From Campylobacterales bacterium (GTDB taxonomy: Bacteria; Campylobacterota; Campylobacteria; Campylobacterales; Sulfurimonadaceae), in the NCBI GenBank assembly GCA_014859655.1, contig JACUTT010000003.1, positions 20,766 to 84,765 on the forward strand: a stretch of 64,000 nt of DNA. The letters are read 5' to 3'. Each line of letters starts with the position of its first letter. The stretch's first letter is position 1. The translations under genes were made by a program, and so were the position numbers. Below the pieces are notes generated by a model, which did no database searches, was not told the origin of the DNA, and saw nothing but the letters and a program-made list of their open reading frames with translations. Shown here one piece after another: positions 17,342 through 27,091 of this stretch.

Positions 17342-18634
17342 ATGAAAAAAATATTAATAGTCGACGATAATGAAAACAACAGAATGCTCCTGCGGGCACT
17401 TTTAGAAGATTATGCGGAGGACAATCAGGTAGCCTTGAGTCTTGACGAAGCCGCTAACGGCAATGAGGCATGTCTGGCTGCACAAAAGATACATTATGAC
17501 CTCATCCTGATGGATATCATGATGCCGCAGATGGACGGTATCGAAGCGACTCGGCAAATTCGCGGATTTGACGCCAAGGTAATGATCGTTGCTGTTTCGG
17601 CGGTTGATGACGGTGAACGCCAGCGCCAGATAATTCAAAACGGCGCGGAGGATTACATTCCCAAACCTATCAATGCCGACATATTTGCGGCACGTATGAG
17701 CATCTACTTTTCCCTCATCGCCTCGCGTAGCAGCGTGCACAAAAAAGATCACCTCACGCCTGAAAATCTCTTTAGCAGTGATATTTTCAGCCGTAAATTT
17801 CTTTTTTATGTGCACAACGACGATGAACTTGCCGAGTTTTGGGAGTACTACCTGCTCGAATCTCCCGAACGCAGCGAAGAGCTCAGCGATGCGACGCGAA
17901 CACTCTACGCCGTCGCTGCCGTGGCTGTCAACATGGGTGAAAAGCCGAGCATTGCGGTAGAGGAGTCCCTGGATGAGCTTTACCTCACCCTTGTGGGACT
18001 TGAAAACATCAACCCCAAAATCATTACGCTCATCATGCTTAAAAACCCCATCGTTACTGACTATAAAATGGACGCAGACAAACTCTGCATCCGCGTCCAG
18101 CGTCCCTTGACACAAGTACCTGCCACGCCTGCTTTAAAAGCAGAGCCTGTACAAGCAGCGGTTTATACCCCCGCTGAGGAGACGATTCAAGTCTATGACT
18201 ACATGGACCCCGAGGACCTGCTCGATCTCAAAGAGTACGTCGGCAAGCTCAACTCTTTGATGATGATCGTCGGCAGCGCCATCGATGGCACTGAGGTCGA
18301 AGAGATCGCTGCAAACCTGCAGCAGATCAGCAGCGTGAGCGCAGGCTATACCCAAAGCTACCCTATCTCTGTGGCACTGGGAAGATTGGGCAGCGTCATT
18401 GCAGCCCAAGTAGAGAGATTTATCGAAAAATCCAATGACCTTGCGCCGATGTGCAGCGCATTCGGACGCGACCTGGGCAGATGGATAGAGCTTATCTTTG
18501 TCAAAGGCGCGAGCAGTGTGCACTACATGGATGACACCATACTCGTCAATGCACAAACCATCGAAGATATATTGAGCATGGATGACGAACAGGCAGGATC
18601 AGCAGAGGACCTCGGGGATATATTTGATTTCTAA
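17342..18634 (+). CDS. Response regulator with unrecognised C-terminal output domains (type X, copy 2)
   Basis: 430 aa, tandem paralogue of the preceding gene with the same plan. REC (~3-120) has DDNENN, LILMDIMMP (Asp ~58) and IPKP. The middle region has PENLFSSDIFS, LAEFWEYYL and LYLTLVGLENI. The C-terminal helical region has ALGRLGSVIAAQVER and SVHYMDDTI, ending in LGDIFDF. The identical DIFDF tail in both copies suggests a conserved short docking peptide. There is a 119-bp spacer to copy 1, but only 9 bp separate this gene from the large hybrid kinase that follows, its most likely phosphodonor. Function is unknown. Confidence 0.8.
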   Translation: MKKILIVDDNENNRMLLRALLEDYAEDNQVALSLDEAANGNEACLAAQKIHYDLILMDIMMPQMDGIEATRQIRGFDAKVMIVAVSAVDDGERQRQIIQNGAEDYIPKPINADIFAARMSIYFSLIASRSSVHKKDHLTPENLFSSDIFSRKFLFYVHNDDELAEFWEYYLLESPERSEELSDATRTLYAVAAVAVNMGEKPSIAVEESLDELYLTLVGLENINPKIITLIMLKNPIVTDYKMDADKLCIRVQRPLTQVPATPALKAEPVQAAVYTPAEETIQVYDYMDPEDLLDLKEYVGKLNSLMMIVGSAIDGTEVEEIAANLQQISSVSAGYTQSYPISVALGRLGSVIAAQVERFIEKSNDLAPMCSAFGRDLGRWIELIFVKGASSVHYMDDTILVNAQTIEDILSMDDEQAGSAEDLGDIFDF

Positions 18635-18643
18635 GCTTAGGAA

Positions 18644-21600
18644 ATGAGAATGGTACGCGAACACATACGCAAGGCGGCAGCATGGGCAGGTGGCACCAAC
18701 CGCTCTATTCGTTCCTCTTTGATCGTCTGGTTTTTTCTTCTGGCAATTTTTCCCTTTGTCTCGGTTTCCTGGTATACCTATGAAAAAACCATCCAAAACG
18801 TTGAACAGATGCAGCGCGTCAAACTTGAGGACAGCTCTGTTCAGCAGGTAGAGGGCCTGTTAAAGCGTTTTTACGAGACCCATAGAGACATACAGGGATG
18901 GTCAAAATTCAAGGAGACAAAGGCTCTTTTTTCGGCACTTCACCGCGAACATAAAAACAGCGGCCTCAGTCTGAAAACCTATGTCCAAAGCCCCGCATAT
19001 GCCGCACTCACCGCCCAGCACACAGACCTTCTGGAAGTGGCTAAAAAACACTTTGCCCACATTCACGATATTTTCCTGATCGACCTTGAGGGCAACATCC
19101 TCTACACCGTCGCCAAAGAATCCGACCTGGGGACCAACCTCATCAGCGGGGACTATGCCGCCACCCGCTTTGCGGCTGCGTTTCGTAAAACCCGAGAGGA
19201 TGAAGGCGCGTATTTTTCAGATATGGAGCATTATGCGCCGAGCGCTGGTGCGATTACAGGTTTTATTACCCAGCCGCTTTATGATGCCTCAACCACAATG
19301 ATAGGAGTCATAGGCCTTAAACTAGATATGGACATACTGCTCTCTAGCACAGAGACAAAGCAGAAGAGCAGCATTTCTCATTATCTTGTCGGAGAGGATG
19401 GCCTCCTGCGCACGATGATAAATGACCCGCAGGAGCTCCTTAGTCGGCGCATAAGTTCGACACTTTTTCACAACTGGCAAAAGAACCATGCCCTGCCTCC
19501 CTCTGCGTCCCAAGAGAGGCTCAATATGGCTATTTGCTATCAGGGTCCTGATGCGCGGATGGTAATGGGACACGCTGAGTCGGTAGACCTGCTGGGCGTC
19601 AAGTGGGTGCACATAAGCGAAATAGACGAAGAGGACCTCATGGCGGTTCCTCGCACTCTTGCCTTTCTTATCAGCGGCTTGAGCCTTCTCATCGTCATTC
19701 TGGTCATGGGAATGGCAATTCTTATCTCCGGACGCATCACCCGGCCCATTGCGGCACTTTCCGAGGCGAGCCACCGTTATATGCGCGGGGAAAAAGATAT
19801 CCGCGTCGCGATACTTTCGGAAAATGAGATTGGTGAGTTTGCGATGGTGTTCAACCGCCTTATCCAGGCACAAGAAGAAAACGAGCGTGCACTTAGTAGC
19901 CTTGCCCATGAAGCAAAAGAGGCGCTCAGCTCTTTGGAAGAGCAAAAACATGCCCTTGACGCACACTCCATCGTGACGATCACGAATGTCAAAGGCACCA
20001 TCACCTATGTCAACCAAAAATTTGAAGAGATAAGCGGCTATAGTGAAGCAGAACTTCTCGGCGCCAACCACCACATTATCGAATCAGGCTTTCATCCCAA
20101 AGCCTTTTGGACAAACATGTACCACACCATCAGCCAGGGAGAGACATGGCATGCCGAGGTATGCAACAAGGCCAAAAACGGAAGGCTCTACTGGGTGGAC
20201 ACAAGCATCGTTCCTTTTTTAAACGGTGAGGGCAAACCGGTAAAATACATCGCCATCCGCACCGACATCACCGCGCGAAAAAATGCCGAAATGCTCATTT
20301 CCGAAAAAGAAGGGACCTTGCAGACACTTCTGAACTCCGTGGCAGAGGGGATATACGGGATTGACACACACGGTAACTGTACTTTTGTCAACCGCTCTTT
20401 TTTACGCATGCTCGGCTTTGAAAACGAAGAAGAGGTTCTGGGAAAGCACATCCACTCTCTCATCCACCATTCGCACGAAGACGGCTCGCCCTATCCGGCT
20501 TCGAAATGCAAGATGTACAAGGCCAACATAACCCATGCGCCTTCGCATGCCGATGACGAGGTCTTTTGGCGCCGTGACGGCAGCAGCGTAGCTGTTGAGT
20601 ATTGGTCCTATCCTATGATGCGCGAAGGGGCCTTTGTCGGGGCCGTTGCCACTTTTCTTGACATCAGCGAACGCAAAAAAGCCCAGATGGAAATTCTTGC
20701 AGCCAAAGATATTGCCGAGTCCTCCGCGCGGGCTAAGAGCGAGTTTTTAGCGACCATGAGCCATGAGATCCGCACCCCGATGAATGGGGTTTTGGGCATG
20801 CTCGGGCTGCTTTCTTACTCCCAACTGGATGAAACCCAGCGCCATCAGCTGAATCTGGCCAGCGGCAGCGCGAACTCTTTGTTGGGGCTGATCAACGATA
20901 TTCTTGACTTCTCCAAGGTCGAAGCGGGAAAAATGGAACTCGAGATGATCGAGTTCAACCTGCGCGAGGAGCTGGGAGATTTTGCCGAAGCGATCTCGTT
21001 CAAAGCCCAGGACAAGGGGCTGGAGCTCATCTTGGACACCACGCAGCTTAAACGGCAAAATGTCATCACCGACCCGGGACGCCTGCGTCAGATCTTAACC
21101 AATCTCGTCGACAATGCGGTCAAATTTACCCACCGCGGCGAGATTGTCATCAGAGTGCGGCTCGAAGAGAGCGACGAAGGCCATGGAGAGCTCTTCATTG
21201 AGGTACGCGACACCGGCATCGGAATTCCCGCTGACAAAATCGATACCCTCTTTGAGAGTTTTACCCAGGCAGATACCAGCACCACACGAAAATATGGGGG
21301 CACAGGCTTAGGCCTTGCGATCGCCAAACAGCTCTGCGTGCTGATGGGCGGTTCTATTCATGCGACAAGCACACAGTACGAGGGGAGTACTTTTCATATG
21401 AAGATCAGGGTTGGGCTTAGCAACAAGCCTGCACTGACACTTCCTGACGTCTCGGTCAAAGGCCGCTCCGTGCTCGTCGTCGATGACAACGACACCAACC
21501 GTGCGGTAGTGCGGGCACAGCTTGAACTCTGGGGCATGGAAGTGTACGAGGCCGAAGATCCTCTTATCGCCTTTGATTACTGCCGCATCCGCATTTCGCA

Positions 21601-22954
21601 GGGACACACCCCGCCTTATGACATTGCCCTGCTCGACATGCAGATGCCCAACATCGACGGGGCGGAGCTCGGCCGCGAGATCCGCGAGATCACAGCCTGC
21701 AATGACATGAAACTGGTAATGATGACCTCCCTTGGCTCACGCAACGATGCCAAGCGCTTTGCCCGGATGGGATTTAACGCCTTTTTTGCCAAACCGACAA
21801 CAACAAATGACCTTTTCAAAGCCCTGAGGGTGCTCTTGGATAATGCTGAAGCCCTCGAGGGTGCCGGCGAAATTGTTACAAAAGACTACATCAGCACCCT
21901 CGATGAAACAAGCGAAGCGGTGGAATGGCCTTCAAATACGCGCCTGCTCCTTGTTGAAGACAACCCGACCAACCAAATGGTCGCACAGGGAATGCTCGAG
22001 ATGATAGGCCTCAAGGCCGACATCGCCAATGATGGCTCTGAAGCCCTTGAATCCTTGAAATTCGGCCTTGAAACTGTCCCCTATACGCTCGTATTGATGG
22101 ACTGCCAGATGCCCAATATGGACGGCTACGAAGCCTCGACGGCCATACGCGAAGGCCGGGCGGGCGAAGCAAACAAAAATATTCCGATTATTGCGATGAC
22201 TGCCAATGCGATGAGCGGAGACCGTGAGAAATGTCTCCTCTCGGGCATGAACGACTACGTCAGTAAGCCCATCAATCTAAACGTTTTGAAAACAGCCCTT
22301 CTGACCTGGCTGCTGGGCCAAAACCCCGGACAAACCCTTCGTGACACGGTCCGCGTCACTCCGCCGAAAAAAAGCGATACCATCTGGGACCGGGCCGAAG
22401 CCCTTGGGCGTATGGGGGGCAAAGAATCGCTCTTAATGAAGATCCTTGACTCTTTTGTCGGCGAGAGCGAAAAGATGGTGGGGGAGTTGACTGCAGCGAT
22501 GGACAAGGGTGATCTCTCCGCCGTCTGCCTGCATGCCCACTCGCTCAAAGGCTCCGCCGGCAACATCAGCGCGCATAAACTTCAGGCCCTGGCAAAAGAG
22601 ATGGAATTTGCGGCAAAAAATGGCCAAAACAACGAATGCACGCAGCTGCTTACACCGCTCAAAGAGGCCCTGGGCGAATTGCTGACACATCTGAGCACGA
22701 CAAACGCGCAGCAGCCCTCCCAGTCAAAACGCAAAAAATGCCTCGACTCTTTGCAGATAGCCATTGCACTCGAAGAGCTCAAAAAACAGCTCATCGCAGG
22801 AAGCTTCATCGACACCGAACATATGAAATTGTTTACAGGCTGTGCTGACGAGGCCTTTAACGAAAAGATGCTGGTCTTGCGTCTACATATAGAACGTTTT
22901 GAAACAGCAAAGGCCTTGGCCATGATAGAAAATCTCATCTCAGGACTGGATTAA
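18644..22954 (+). CDS. Transmembrane hybrid histidine kinase (Cache-HAMP-PAS-PAS-HisKA-HATPase-REC-REC-HPt)
   Basis: 1436 aa. Membrane segments at ~25-46 ([19 protein letters not shown]) and ~335-360 bracket an extracytoplasmic double-Cache-like sensor ([14 protein letters not shown]). A HAMP domain follows, then two PAS domains ([15 protein letters not shown] and [12 protein letters not shown]). HisKA has [14 protein letters not shown] (His ~707) and HATPase has DTGIGIP and [11 protein letters not shown] (~885). Two complete receivers follow ([11 protein letters not shown] ~997 and [12 protein letters not shown] ~1152), then an HPt ([11 protein letters not shown] ~1297) and an ~80-residue unassigned tail. 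It is a BarA-like layout with an extra receiver. Its HPt could pass phosphate to the neighbouring REC proteins. Only 2 bases separate it from the GGDEF gene, implying co-translation. Confidence 0.93.
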   Translation: MRMVREHIRKAAAWAGGTNRSIRSSLIVWFFLLAIFPFVSVSWYTYEKTIQNVEQMQRVKLEDSSVQQVEGLLKRFYETHRDIQGWSKFKETKALFSALHREHKNSGLSLKTYVQSPAYAALTAQHTDLLEVAKKHFAHIHDIFLIDLEGNILYTVAKESDLGTNLISGDYAATRFAAAFRKTREDEGAYFSDMEHYAPSAGAITGFITQPLYDASTTMIGVIGLKLDMDILLSSTETKQKSSISHYLVGEDGLLRTMINDPQELLSRRISSTLFHNWQKNHALPPSASQERLNMAICYQGPDARMVMGHAESVDLLGVKWVHISEIDEEDLMAVPRTLAFLISGLSLLIVILVMGMAILISGRITRPIAALSEASHRYMRGEKDIRVAILSENEIGEFAMVFNRLIQAQEENERALSSLAHEAKEALSSLEEQKHALDAHSIVTITNVKGTITYVNQKFEEISGYSEAELLGANHHIIESGFHPKAFWTNMYHTISQGETWHAEVCNKAKNGRLYWVDTSIVPFLNGEGKPVKYIAIRTDITARKNAEMLISEKEGTLQTLLNSVAEGIYGIDTHGNCTFVNRSFLRMLGFENEEEVLGKHIHSLIHHSHEDGSPYPASKCKMYKANITHAPSHADDEVFWRRDGSSVAVEYWSYPMMREGAFVGAVATFLDISERKKAQMEILAAKDIAESSARAKSEFLATMSHEIRTPMNGVLGMLGLLSYSQLDETQRHQLNLASGSANSLLGLINDILDFSKVEAGKMELEMIEFNLREELGDFAEAISFKAQDKGLELILDTTQLKRQNVITDPGRLRQILTNLVDNAVKFTHRGEIVIRVRLEESDEGHGELFIEVRDTGIGIPADKIDTLFESFTQADTSTTRKYGGTGLGLAIAKQLCVLMGGSIHATSTQYEGSTFHMKIRVGLSNKPALTLPDVSVKGRSVLVVDDNDTNRAVVRAQLELWGMEVYEAEDPLIAFDYCRIRISQGHTPPYDIALLDMQMPNIDGAELGREIREITACNDMKLVMMTSLGSRNDAKRFARMGFNAFFAKPTTTNDLFKALRVLLDNAEALEGAGEIVTKDYISTLDETSEAVEWPSNTRLLLVEDNPTNQMVAQGMLEMIGLKADIANDGSEALESLKFGLETVPYTLVLMDCQMPNMDGYEASTAIREGRAGEANKNIPIIAMTANAMSGDREKCLLSGMNDYVSKPINLNVLKTALLTWLLGQNPGQTLRDTVRVTPPKKSDTIWDRAEALGRMGGKESLLMKILDSFVGESEKMVGELTAAMDKGDLSAVCLHAHSLKGSAGNISAHKLQALAKEMEFAAKNGQNNECTQLLTPLKEALGELLTHLSTTNAQQPSQSKRKKCLDSLQIAIALEELKKQLIAGSFIDTEHMKLFTGCADEAFNEKMLVLRLHIERFETAKALAMIENLISGLD

Positions 22955-22956
22955 GA

Positions 22957-23859
22957 ATGAATAAACGCGCGGTAATTTTAGTGGTCGATGATGTCCCCAG
23001 CAATGAGCAGACCCTGGCCCATCTGCTCAAGGACGAGTACGCCCTCAAAGTTGCCACAAGCGGCTCGAGGGCCCTTGAGCTTGCAACGCAGGAGCCCCTT
23101 CCCGATCTTATTCTGCTCGATATCGAAATGCCCGATATGAGTGGCTACGAGGTCCTCAAACTGCTCAAGCTCCAAAGCTGCACGGCGAACATCCCCATCA
23201 TCTTTGTCAGCGGAAAAGATATGGCAGAGGATGAGGAGTATGGTCTCAGCCTTGGTGCAGTGGACTACATCGTCAAGCCCATACGCCCTTCTATAGCAAA
23301 GGCACGGGTAAGAACACAGATCACTCTCAAGCGCCAGCACGACATGCTTCTTGCTATGGCAACGCACGACCATCTCACCGGCCTTAGCAACCGCCATTTT
23401 ATGTGCGATGCACTCAAACGAAAGGTCTCCCACGCCAAGCGCCATGGCGAAGAACTCTGCATCGTCATGATCGACATCGACCATTTCAAAGAGGTCAACG
23501 ACACCTTTGGCCACCTTATGGGCGACGAGGTCTTGAAGGCAATAGCAAAGATATTGCAAAAGAGCGTGCGGAAAGAGGACATTGCCGCACGATTCGGGGG
23601 TGAGGAGTTTATTCTCATCCTGGACAACTGCAAGAGAGCCGATGCTGCCCTCAAGGCGGAAAAACTTCGCGCGCAGATCGAAGCCTTACGCCTTGAGGGC
23701 ATAAGCGTGACGGCCAGTTTCGGTGTCGCCGCCTTTGATGCAACACTTGAAGACCATGAGGCGCTTTTAAAGCGCGCAGACAGTGCGCTTTACCAGGCCA
23801 AAGACGAGGGCAGGAACAGAGTGGCCATCAGCAAAGAAAACACGGAGAACGAACAATGA
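22957..23859 (+). CDS. Response regulator diguanylate cyclase (REC-GGDEF)
   Basis: 300 aa, PleD/WspR-like. REC (~6-120) has VDDVPSNEQ, LLDIEMPDMSG and IVKP. The GGDEF domain (~130-295) opens with DHLTGLSNRHF and carries the active-site motif RFGGEEF (~212-218). RKED sits five residues before GGEEF, the RxxD inhibitory I-site that binds product. Both catalysis and feedback inhibition are therefore expected: phosphorylated REC would drive synthesis of cyclic-di-GMP from two GTP. The stop overlaps the start of the next gene, an HD-GYP phosphodiesterase, by 4 bases, so synthesis and degradation enzymes are made together. Confidence 0.95.
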   Translation: MNKRAVILVVDDVPSNEQTLAHLLKDEYALKVATSGSRALELATQEPLPDLILLDIEMPDMSGYEVLKLLKLQSCTANIPIIFVSGKDMAEDEEYGLSLGAVDYIVKPIRPSIAKARVRTQITLKRQHDMLLAMATHDHLTGLSNRHFMCDALKRKVSHAKRHGEELCIVMIDIDHFKEVNDTFGHLMGDEVLKAIAKILQKSVRKEDIAARFGGEEFILILDNCKRADAALKAEKLRAQIEALRLEGISVTASFGVAAFDATLEDHEALLKRADSALYQAKDEGRNRVAISKENTENEQ

Positions 23860-24905
23860 AAAATGAATTGCACCTGGTAATTGTGGACGACGAACCCGTT
23901 AATGTACTGCTTCTTGAAGAGATCGCCAAAGAGATGGGACATGAGCCTGTCGCTTTTTTTGACCCCCGCGAGGCCCTGCAATGGTTCGAGACGCATAATG
24001 CGGACCTGCTCATCACTGACTTCAACATGCCCGGAATGAACGGTCTGGAACTGCTCAGTAGCGTCAAAACACTCCACCCGGAGCTGATGAGCATCATGAT
24101 CACGGCAAGCGGGGACCATGAGCTCAAGCTGCAGGCATTGAAAATCGGGGTCAACGACTTTTTGACCAAGCCCATTTCCGTGGCGGAGTTCCAGCTCAGA
24201 CTCGAGAATATCCTCTCTCTCCGGCAATCGATAAAACTGCAAAAAGCCTTTGCAGAGGAGTTGAAAATCGAGGTCGCCAAAGCGACGCAGGCCCTTGAAA
24301 AGAGCCAGTTCGAAGCCCTGAATACCCTCTCGCGAACTGCGGAGTACAAGGACCCTGAAACCGGGAGCCACATCGCGCGCGTCTCCCACTACTCCAAGAT
24401 GCTCGCCGAGCTCTGCGGTTTGAGCGAGCATGAGCAGGAACTGCTATTTTATGCCGCTCCCCTGCATGACATCGGCAAGGTGGGCATAGCAGATGCCATC
24501 CTGCTCAAGCCCGGAAAACTGAGCGAAGAGGAGTTTGAGATAATGAAGGAGCACAGCACCATCGGCTACAACATCCTTGAAAACAGTGCCAACCCCTACC
24601 TTCAGGCGGGCGCCGTTGTGGCAGAAAGCCACCATGAAAAGTATAACGGCAAAGGTTATCCCAAGGGACTCAAAGGCGAAGAGATCCCTCTGTTTGGGCG
24701 TATTGTTGCTCTAGGAGATGTGTTTGACGCTCTCACCTCCGTGCGCCCCTATAAAAGGGCATGGAGCTTTGAGGAGGCGATGGAGCTCATACAAAAAGAG
24801 AAGGGGGAGCATTTTGACCCCCGCCTTGTGGAGCTCTTTGTCGCCAACATCGGGCGTGTCCGCGAGATCTATGCACAATTTGAAGGAATGGATGAAAAAT
24901 GCTAA
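23856..24905 (+). CDS. Response regulator with HD-GYP cyclic-di-GMP phosphodiesterase domain
   Basis: 349 aa, paralogue of the protein at 10783. REC has VDDEPVNV, LLITDFNMPGMNG and LTKP. After the linker helix the hydrolase domain has [11 protein letters not shown] (~205) and HHEKYNGKGYPKGLKG. The usual Asp of HHExxDGxGYP is Asn here, while the metal-ligand His residues and GYP are kept, so activity is likely but not certain. It overlaps the diguanylate cyclase gene by 4 bases and the FIST fragment downstream by 7 bases. The REC differs from the cyclase's, so the two enzymes could respond to different kinases. Confidence 0.92.
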   Translation: MKNELHLVIVDDEPVNVLLLEEIAKEMGHEPVAFFDPREALQWFETHNADLLITDFNMPGMNGLELLSSVKTLHPELMSIMITASGDHELKLQALKIGVNDFLTKPISVAEFQLRLENILSLRQSIKLQKAFAEELKIEVAKATQALEKSQFEALNTLSRTAEYKDPETGSHIARVSHYSKMLAELCGLSEHEQELLFYAAPLHDIGKVGIADAILLKPGKLSEEEFEIMKEHSTIGYNILENSANPYLQAGAVVAESHHEKYNGKGYPKGLKGEEIPLFGRIVALGDVFDALTSVRPYKRAWSFEEAMELIQKEKGEHFDPRLVELFVANIGRVREIYAQFEGMDEKC

Positions 24906-25144
24906 GTGCAGAACTTTTTTGGGATAAGAACAGCTGGCACACTCCTGAGAATACGCCGATAGAGGCTCAGGCGGTGCAGCTAATCCTGCTTTTTGCAGAC
25001 GTCAGCGCACTCGAAGACAGCGAGGCACTTGATGCCCTTGCACTGGCCTACCCCAAGGCCCAGATCGTCGGTGCGTCTACTGCCGGAACGATAGAGTCAG
25101 CCTCAGTGCACACAACAACGCGCAGGGAGCCTGTTTTACGATAG
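24899..25144 (+). CDS. Truncated FIST_N-domain protein, probably frameshifted
   Basis: 81 aa. VQLILLFADVSAL...LALAYPKAQIVGASTAGTIESASVH matches the first half of a FIST_N domain, like the start of the FIST kinase at 15694. In this frame it ends TTTRREPVLR. Shifting two bases within the CACACA run at ~25107-25114 continues the FIST-like sequence (NNAQGACFTIELDRHEP) to a TGA at 25192-25194, which overlaps the GTG start of the next gene. This looks like a dinucleotide slip in an already shortened FIST gene, or a phase-variable site. Even when read through it lacks FIST_C. It may be a remnant of a larger FIST gene once fused or coupled to the kinase downstream. Confidence 0.6.
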   Translation: MLSAELFWDKNSWHTPENTPIEAQAVQLILLFADVSALEDSEALDALALAYPKAQIVGASTAGTIESASVHTTTRREPVLR

Positions 25145-25183
25145 AGCTTGACCGGCATGAGCCGACACAAAAGGAGAGTGGCA

Positions 25184-27091
25184 GTGAACTATGATATTTT
25201 GATCGTTGAAGACTCAAAACTCATCAGCAACAACTTGAAAAAGTGCCTCGAAGAGGACGGCCACAATGTCGAACAAGCCTTTGACTTTTTCACGGCCGTC
25301 GAACAGATTCAGAGCCACCGTTTTGACTACATTCTTCTAGACCTCATCCTTCCTGATGGAGAGGGAGAGATGCTGATGCCCTATGCCAAGCACGCCGATG
25401 CCCGCGTGATCGTCATGACGACGGACCGCGACTCTTTCAGGCGCGACAGGATGTTTGGCTTCGGAATAGTCGACTACATCATCAAAGACCGCTATTTTGA
25501 TGACATCATTGAGAGCATCCGCCGCATGATCCGCCAGGTCGACTCAAACAGCCGCCAGACCCTTCTGGTGGTGGACGATTCGCATTTTATCCGCAACCAT
25601 CTTGAGCTCCTCCTGAGCAGCCGCGGCTTTTTGGTGCTCAGTGCTGCTGATGGCAAGGAGGCCTATGAATTGATGAAAAAGTACCCCATAGACGCCCTGA
25701 TCGCCGACCTTGAGATGCCGGTAATGGACGGCTTTGGCCTCATTGCCAAGGTTCGTCGCAACGAGGCCTTCAAAAATATTCCAGTGATGATCCTCACGGG
25801 AAGCAACGACAGCAACAAGATCGCCAAGGTTATCAAGCATGGTGTCAAAGACCTGATCCGAAAGCCCTACATCGTCGAGGAGGTGCTGCTAAAGATCGAC
25901 AACATGATGAACGCGGTGAGCCAGCGCCATCTGCTTGAGCGGGAGCAGTGCAAGTTTGACCTCTACCATGATGCCATCGTAAACTCCACCCTCTACATGA
26001 AGTTCTCTCCCGACCTGCACGCGGTCTACGTCAATGCACGTTTTTCCGAGCTTGTCTTTGGTCTCAAAGCAGAGAAGTTCAAACCGATTCTCTTGCGAGA
26101 TCTCATCAAAAACCCCACCATGGAGCTTTTCAGATCCCTGCAGAGACTCTCGCCAAAATCGCCTCCGGTCAACTACATCTATACCTTCGAGCGCTATGAC
26201 GCTAGCACATGCTACATCTCTGCCGCAGTATCGGGGATATTTGACGCCGAGGGGGCTCTTGTCGAGATGATCTTTATCGGGCACGATGTGACCCAGCTTC
26301 AAGAAAACGAGCAGAGCCTCTCCCTCAAGGTCGAAGAGCAGGTGCAGCTCAACCTCGAGCAGCAGCAGCTGATGTTCAACCAGGCCAAGATGGCCGCCAT
26401 GGGCGAGATGATCGGCAATATCGCCCACCAGTGGCGACAGCCTCTTAATACCCTCGCCCTGATGATACAAAACTTTGAAGATGCCCATGCCTACGGAGAG
26501 ATGACCGAAAGCTATGTTGAAGAGACCGCGCAGAAGGCGATGCACCAGATAGAGTTTATGTCCAAAACCATCGACGACTTCAGAAACTTTTTTGAGCCCA
26601 ACAAGCAAAAAGAGCGTTTTGATGTCGCCGAAGCCATCGCCAACACGATGGATATTATGGAAAAGACTCTGCATAGCCATGCTATCACGATACGCTACGA
26701 AGGGGTGCAGAAGCACAAATACCTGGCAATGGGCTACCGAAACGAACTGCAGCAGGTCATCTTAAACCTTCTGAGCAACGCCAATGACATCTTGTGTGAC
26801 AAAGAGGGCGAACGCTGGATCATGATCTCCCTTTCTCAGGATGAGAAGATGCTCTGCCTGAGCATCGAAGACAATGGCGGCGGCGTTAGTGAAACGGTGA
26901 TTGAGCGGATATTCGAGCCCTACTTCACGACCAAAGCGGAGGGAAAAGGGACAGGCGTGGGACTCTATATGTCCAAAATGATTATGGAAAAAAACATGCA
27001 AGGAAGCCTTAGCGTCCGAAACACTGCCTTCGGAGCATGCTTTAGCGCCTGCCTCCCTCTGGAGCAAAACCTTGAAAGCGAGCCAGAATGA
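25184..27091 (+). CDS. Sensor histidine kinase with two N-terminal receivers (REC-REC-PAS-HisKA-HATPase)
   Basis: 635 aa from the GTG at 25184, chosen over the TTG at 25148 because AAGGAG lies 7 bases upstream and translation then begins directly at receiver strand one (VNYDILIVEDSK). REC1 has ILLDLILPDGEG. REC2 has VVDDSHFIRN and ALIADLEMPVMDG. A PAS-like region (~260-390) and a glutamine-rich coiled coil (EEQVQLNLEQQQL) precede HisKA with the variant box NIAHQWRQPLN (His ~412). HATPase has DNGGG and GKGTGVGLYMSK. No membrane segment. Receivers ahead of the kinase suggest it is controlled by phosphorylation from another kinase. It shares 4 bases with the next gene. Confidence 0.92.
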   Translation: MNYDILIVEDSKLISNNLKKCLEEDGHNVEQAFDFFTAVEQIQSHRFDYILLDLILPDGEGEMLMPYAKHADARVIVMTTDRDSFRRDRMFGFGIVDYIIKDRYFDDIIESIRRMIRQVDSNSRQTLLVVDDSHFIRNHLELLLSSRGFLVLSAADGKEAYELMKKYPIDALIADLEMPVMDGFGLIAKVRRNEAFKNIPVMILTGSNDSNKIAKVIKHGVKDLIRKPYIVEEVLLKIDNMMNAVSQRHLLEREQCKFDLYHDAIVNSTLYMKFSPDLHAVYVNARFSELVFGLKAEKFKPILLRDLIKNPTMELFRSLQRLSPKSPPVNYIYTFERYDASTCYISAAVSGIFDAEGALVEMIFIGHDVTQLQENEQSLSLKVEEQVQLNLEQQQLMFNQAKMAAMGEMIGNIAHQWRQPLNTLALMIQNFEDAHAYGEMTESYVEETAQKAMHQIEFMSKTIDDFRNFFEPNKQKERFDVAEAIANTMDIMEKTLHSHAITIRYEGVQKHKYLAMGYRNELQQVILNLLSNANDILCDKEGERWIMISLSQDEKMLCLSIEDNGGGVSETVIERIFEPYFTTKAEGKGTGVGLYMSKMIMEKNMQGSLSVRNTAFGACFSACLPLEQNLESEPE

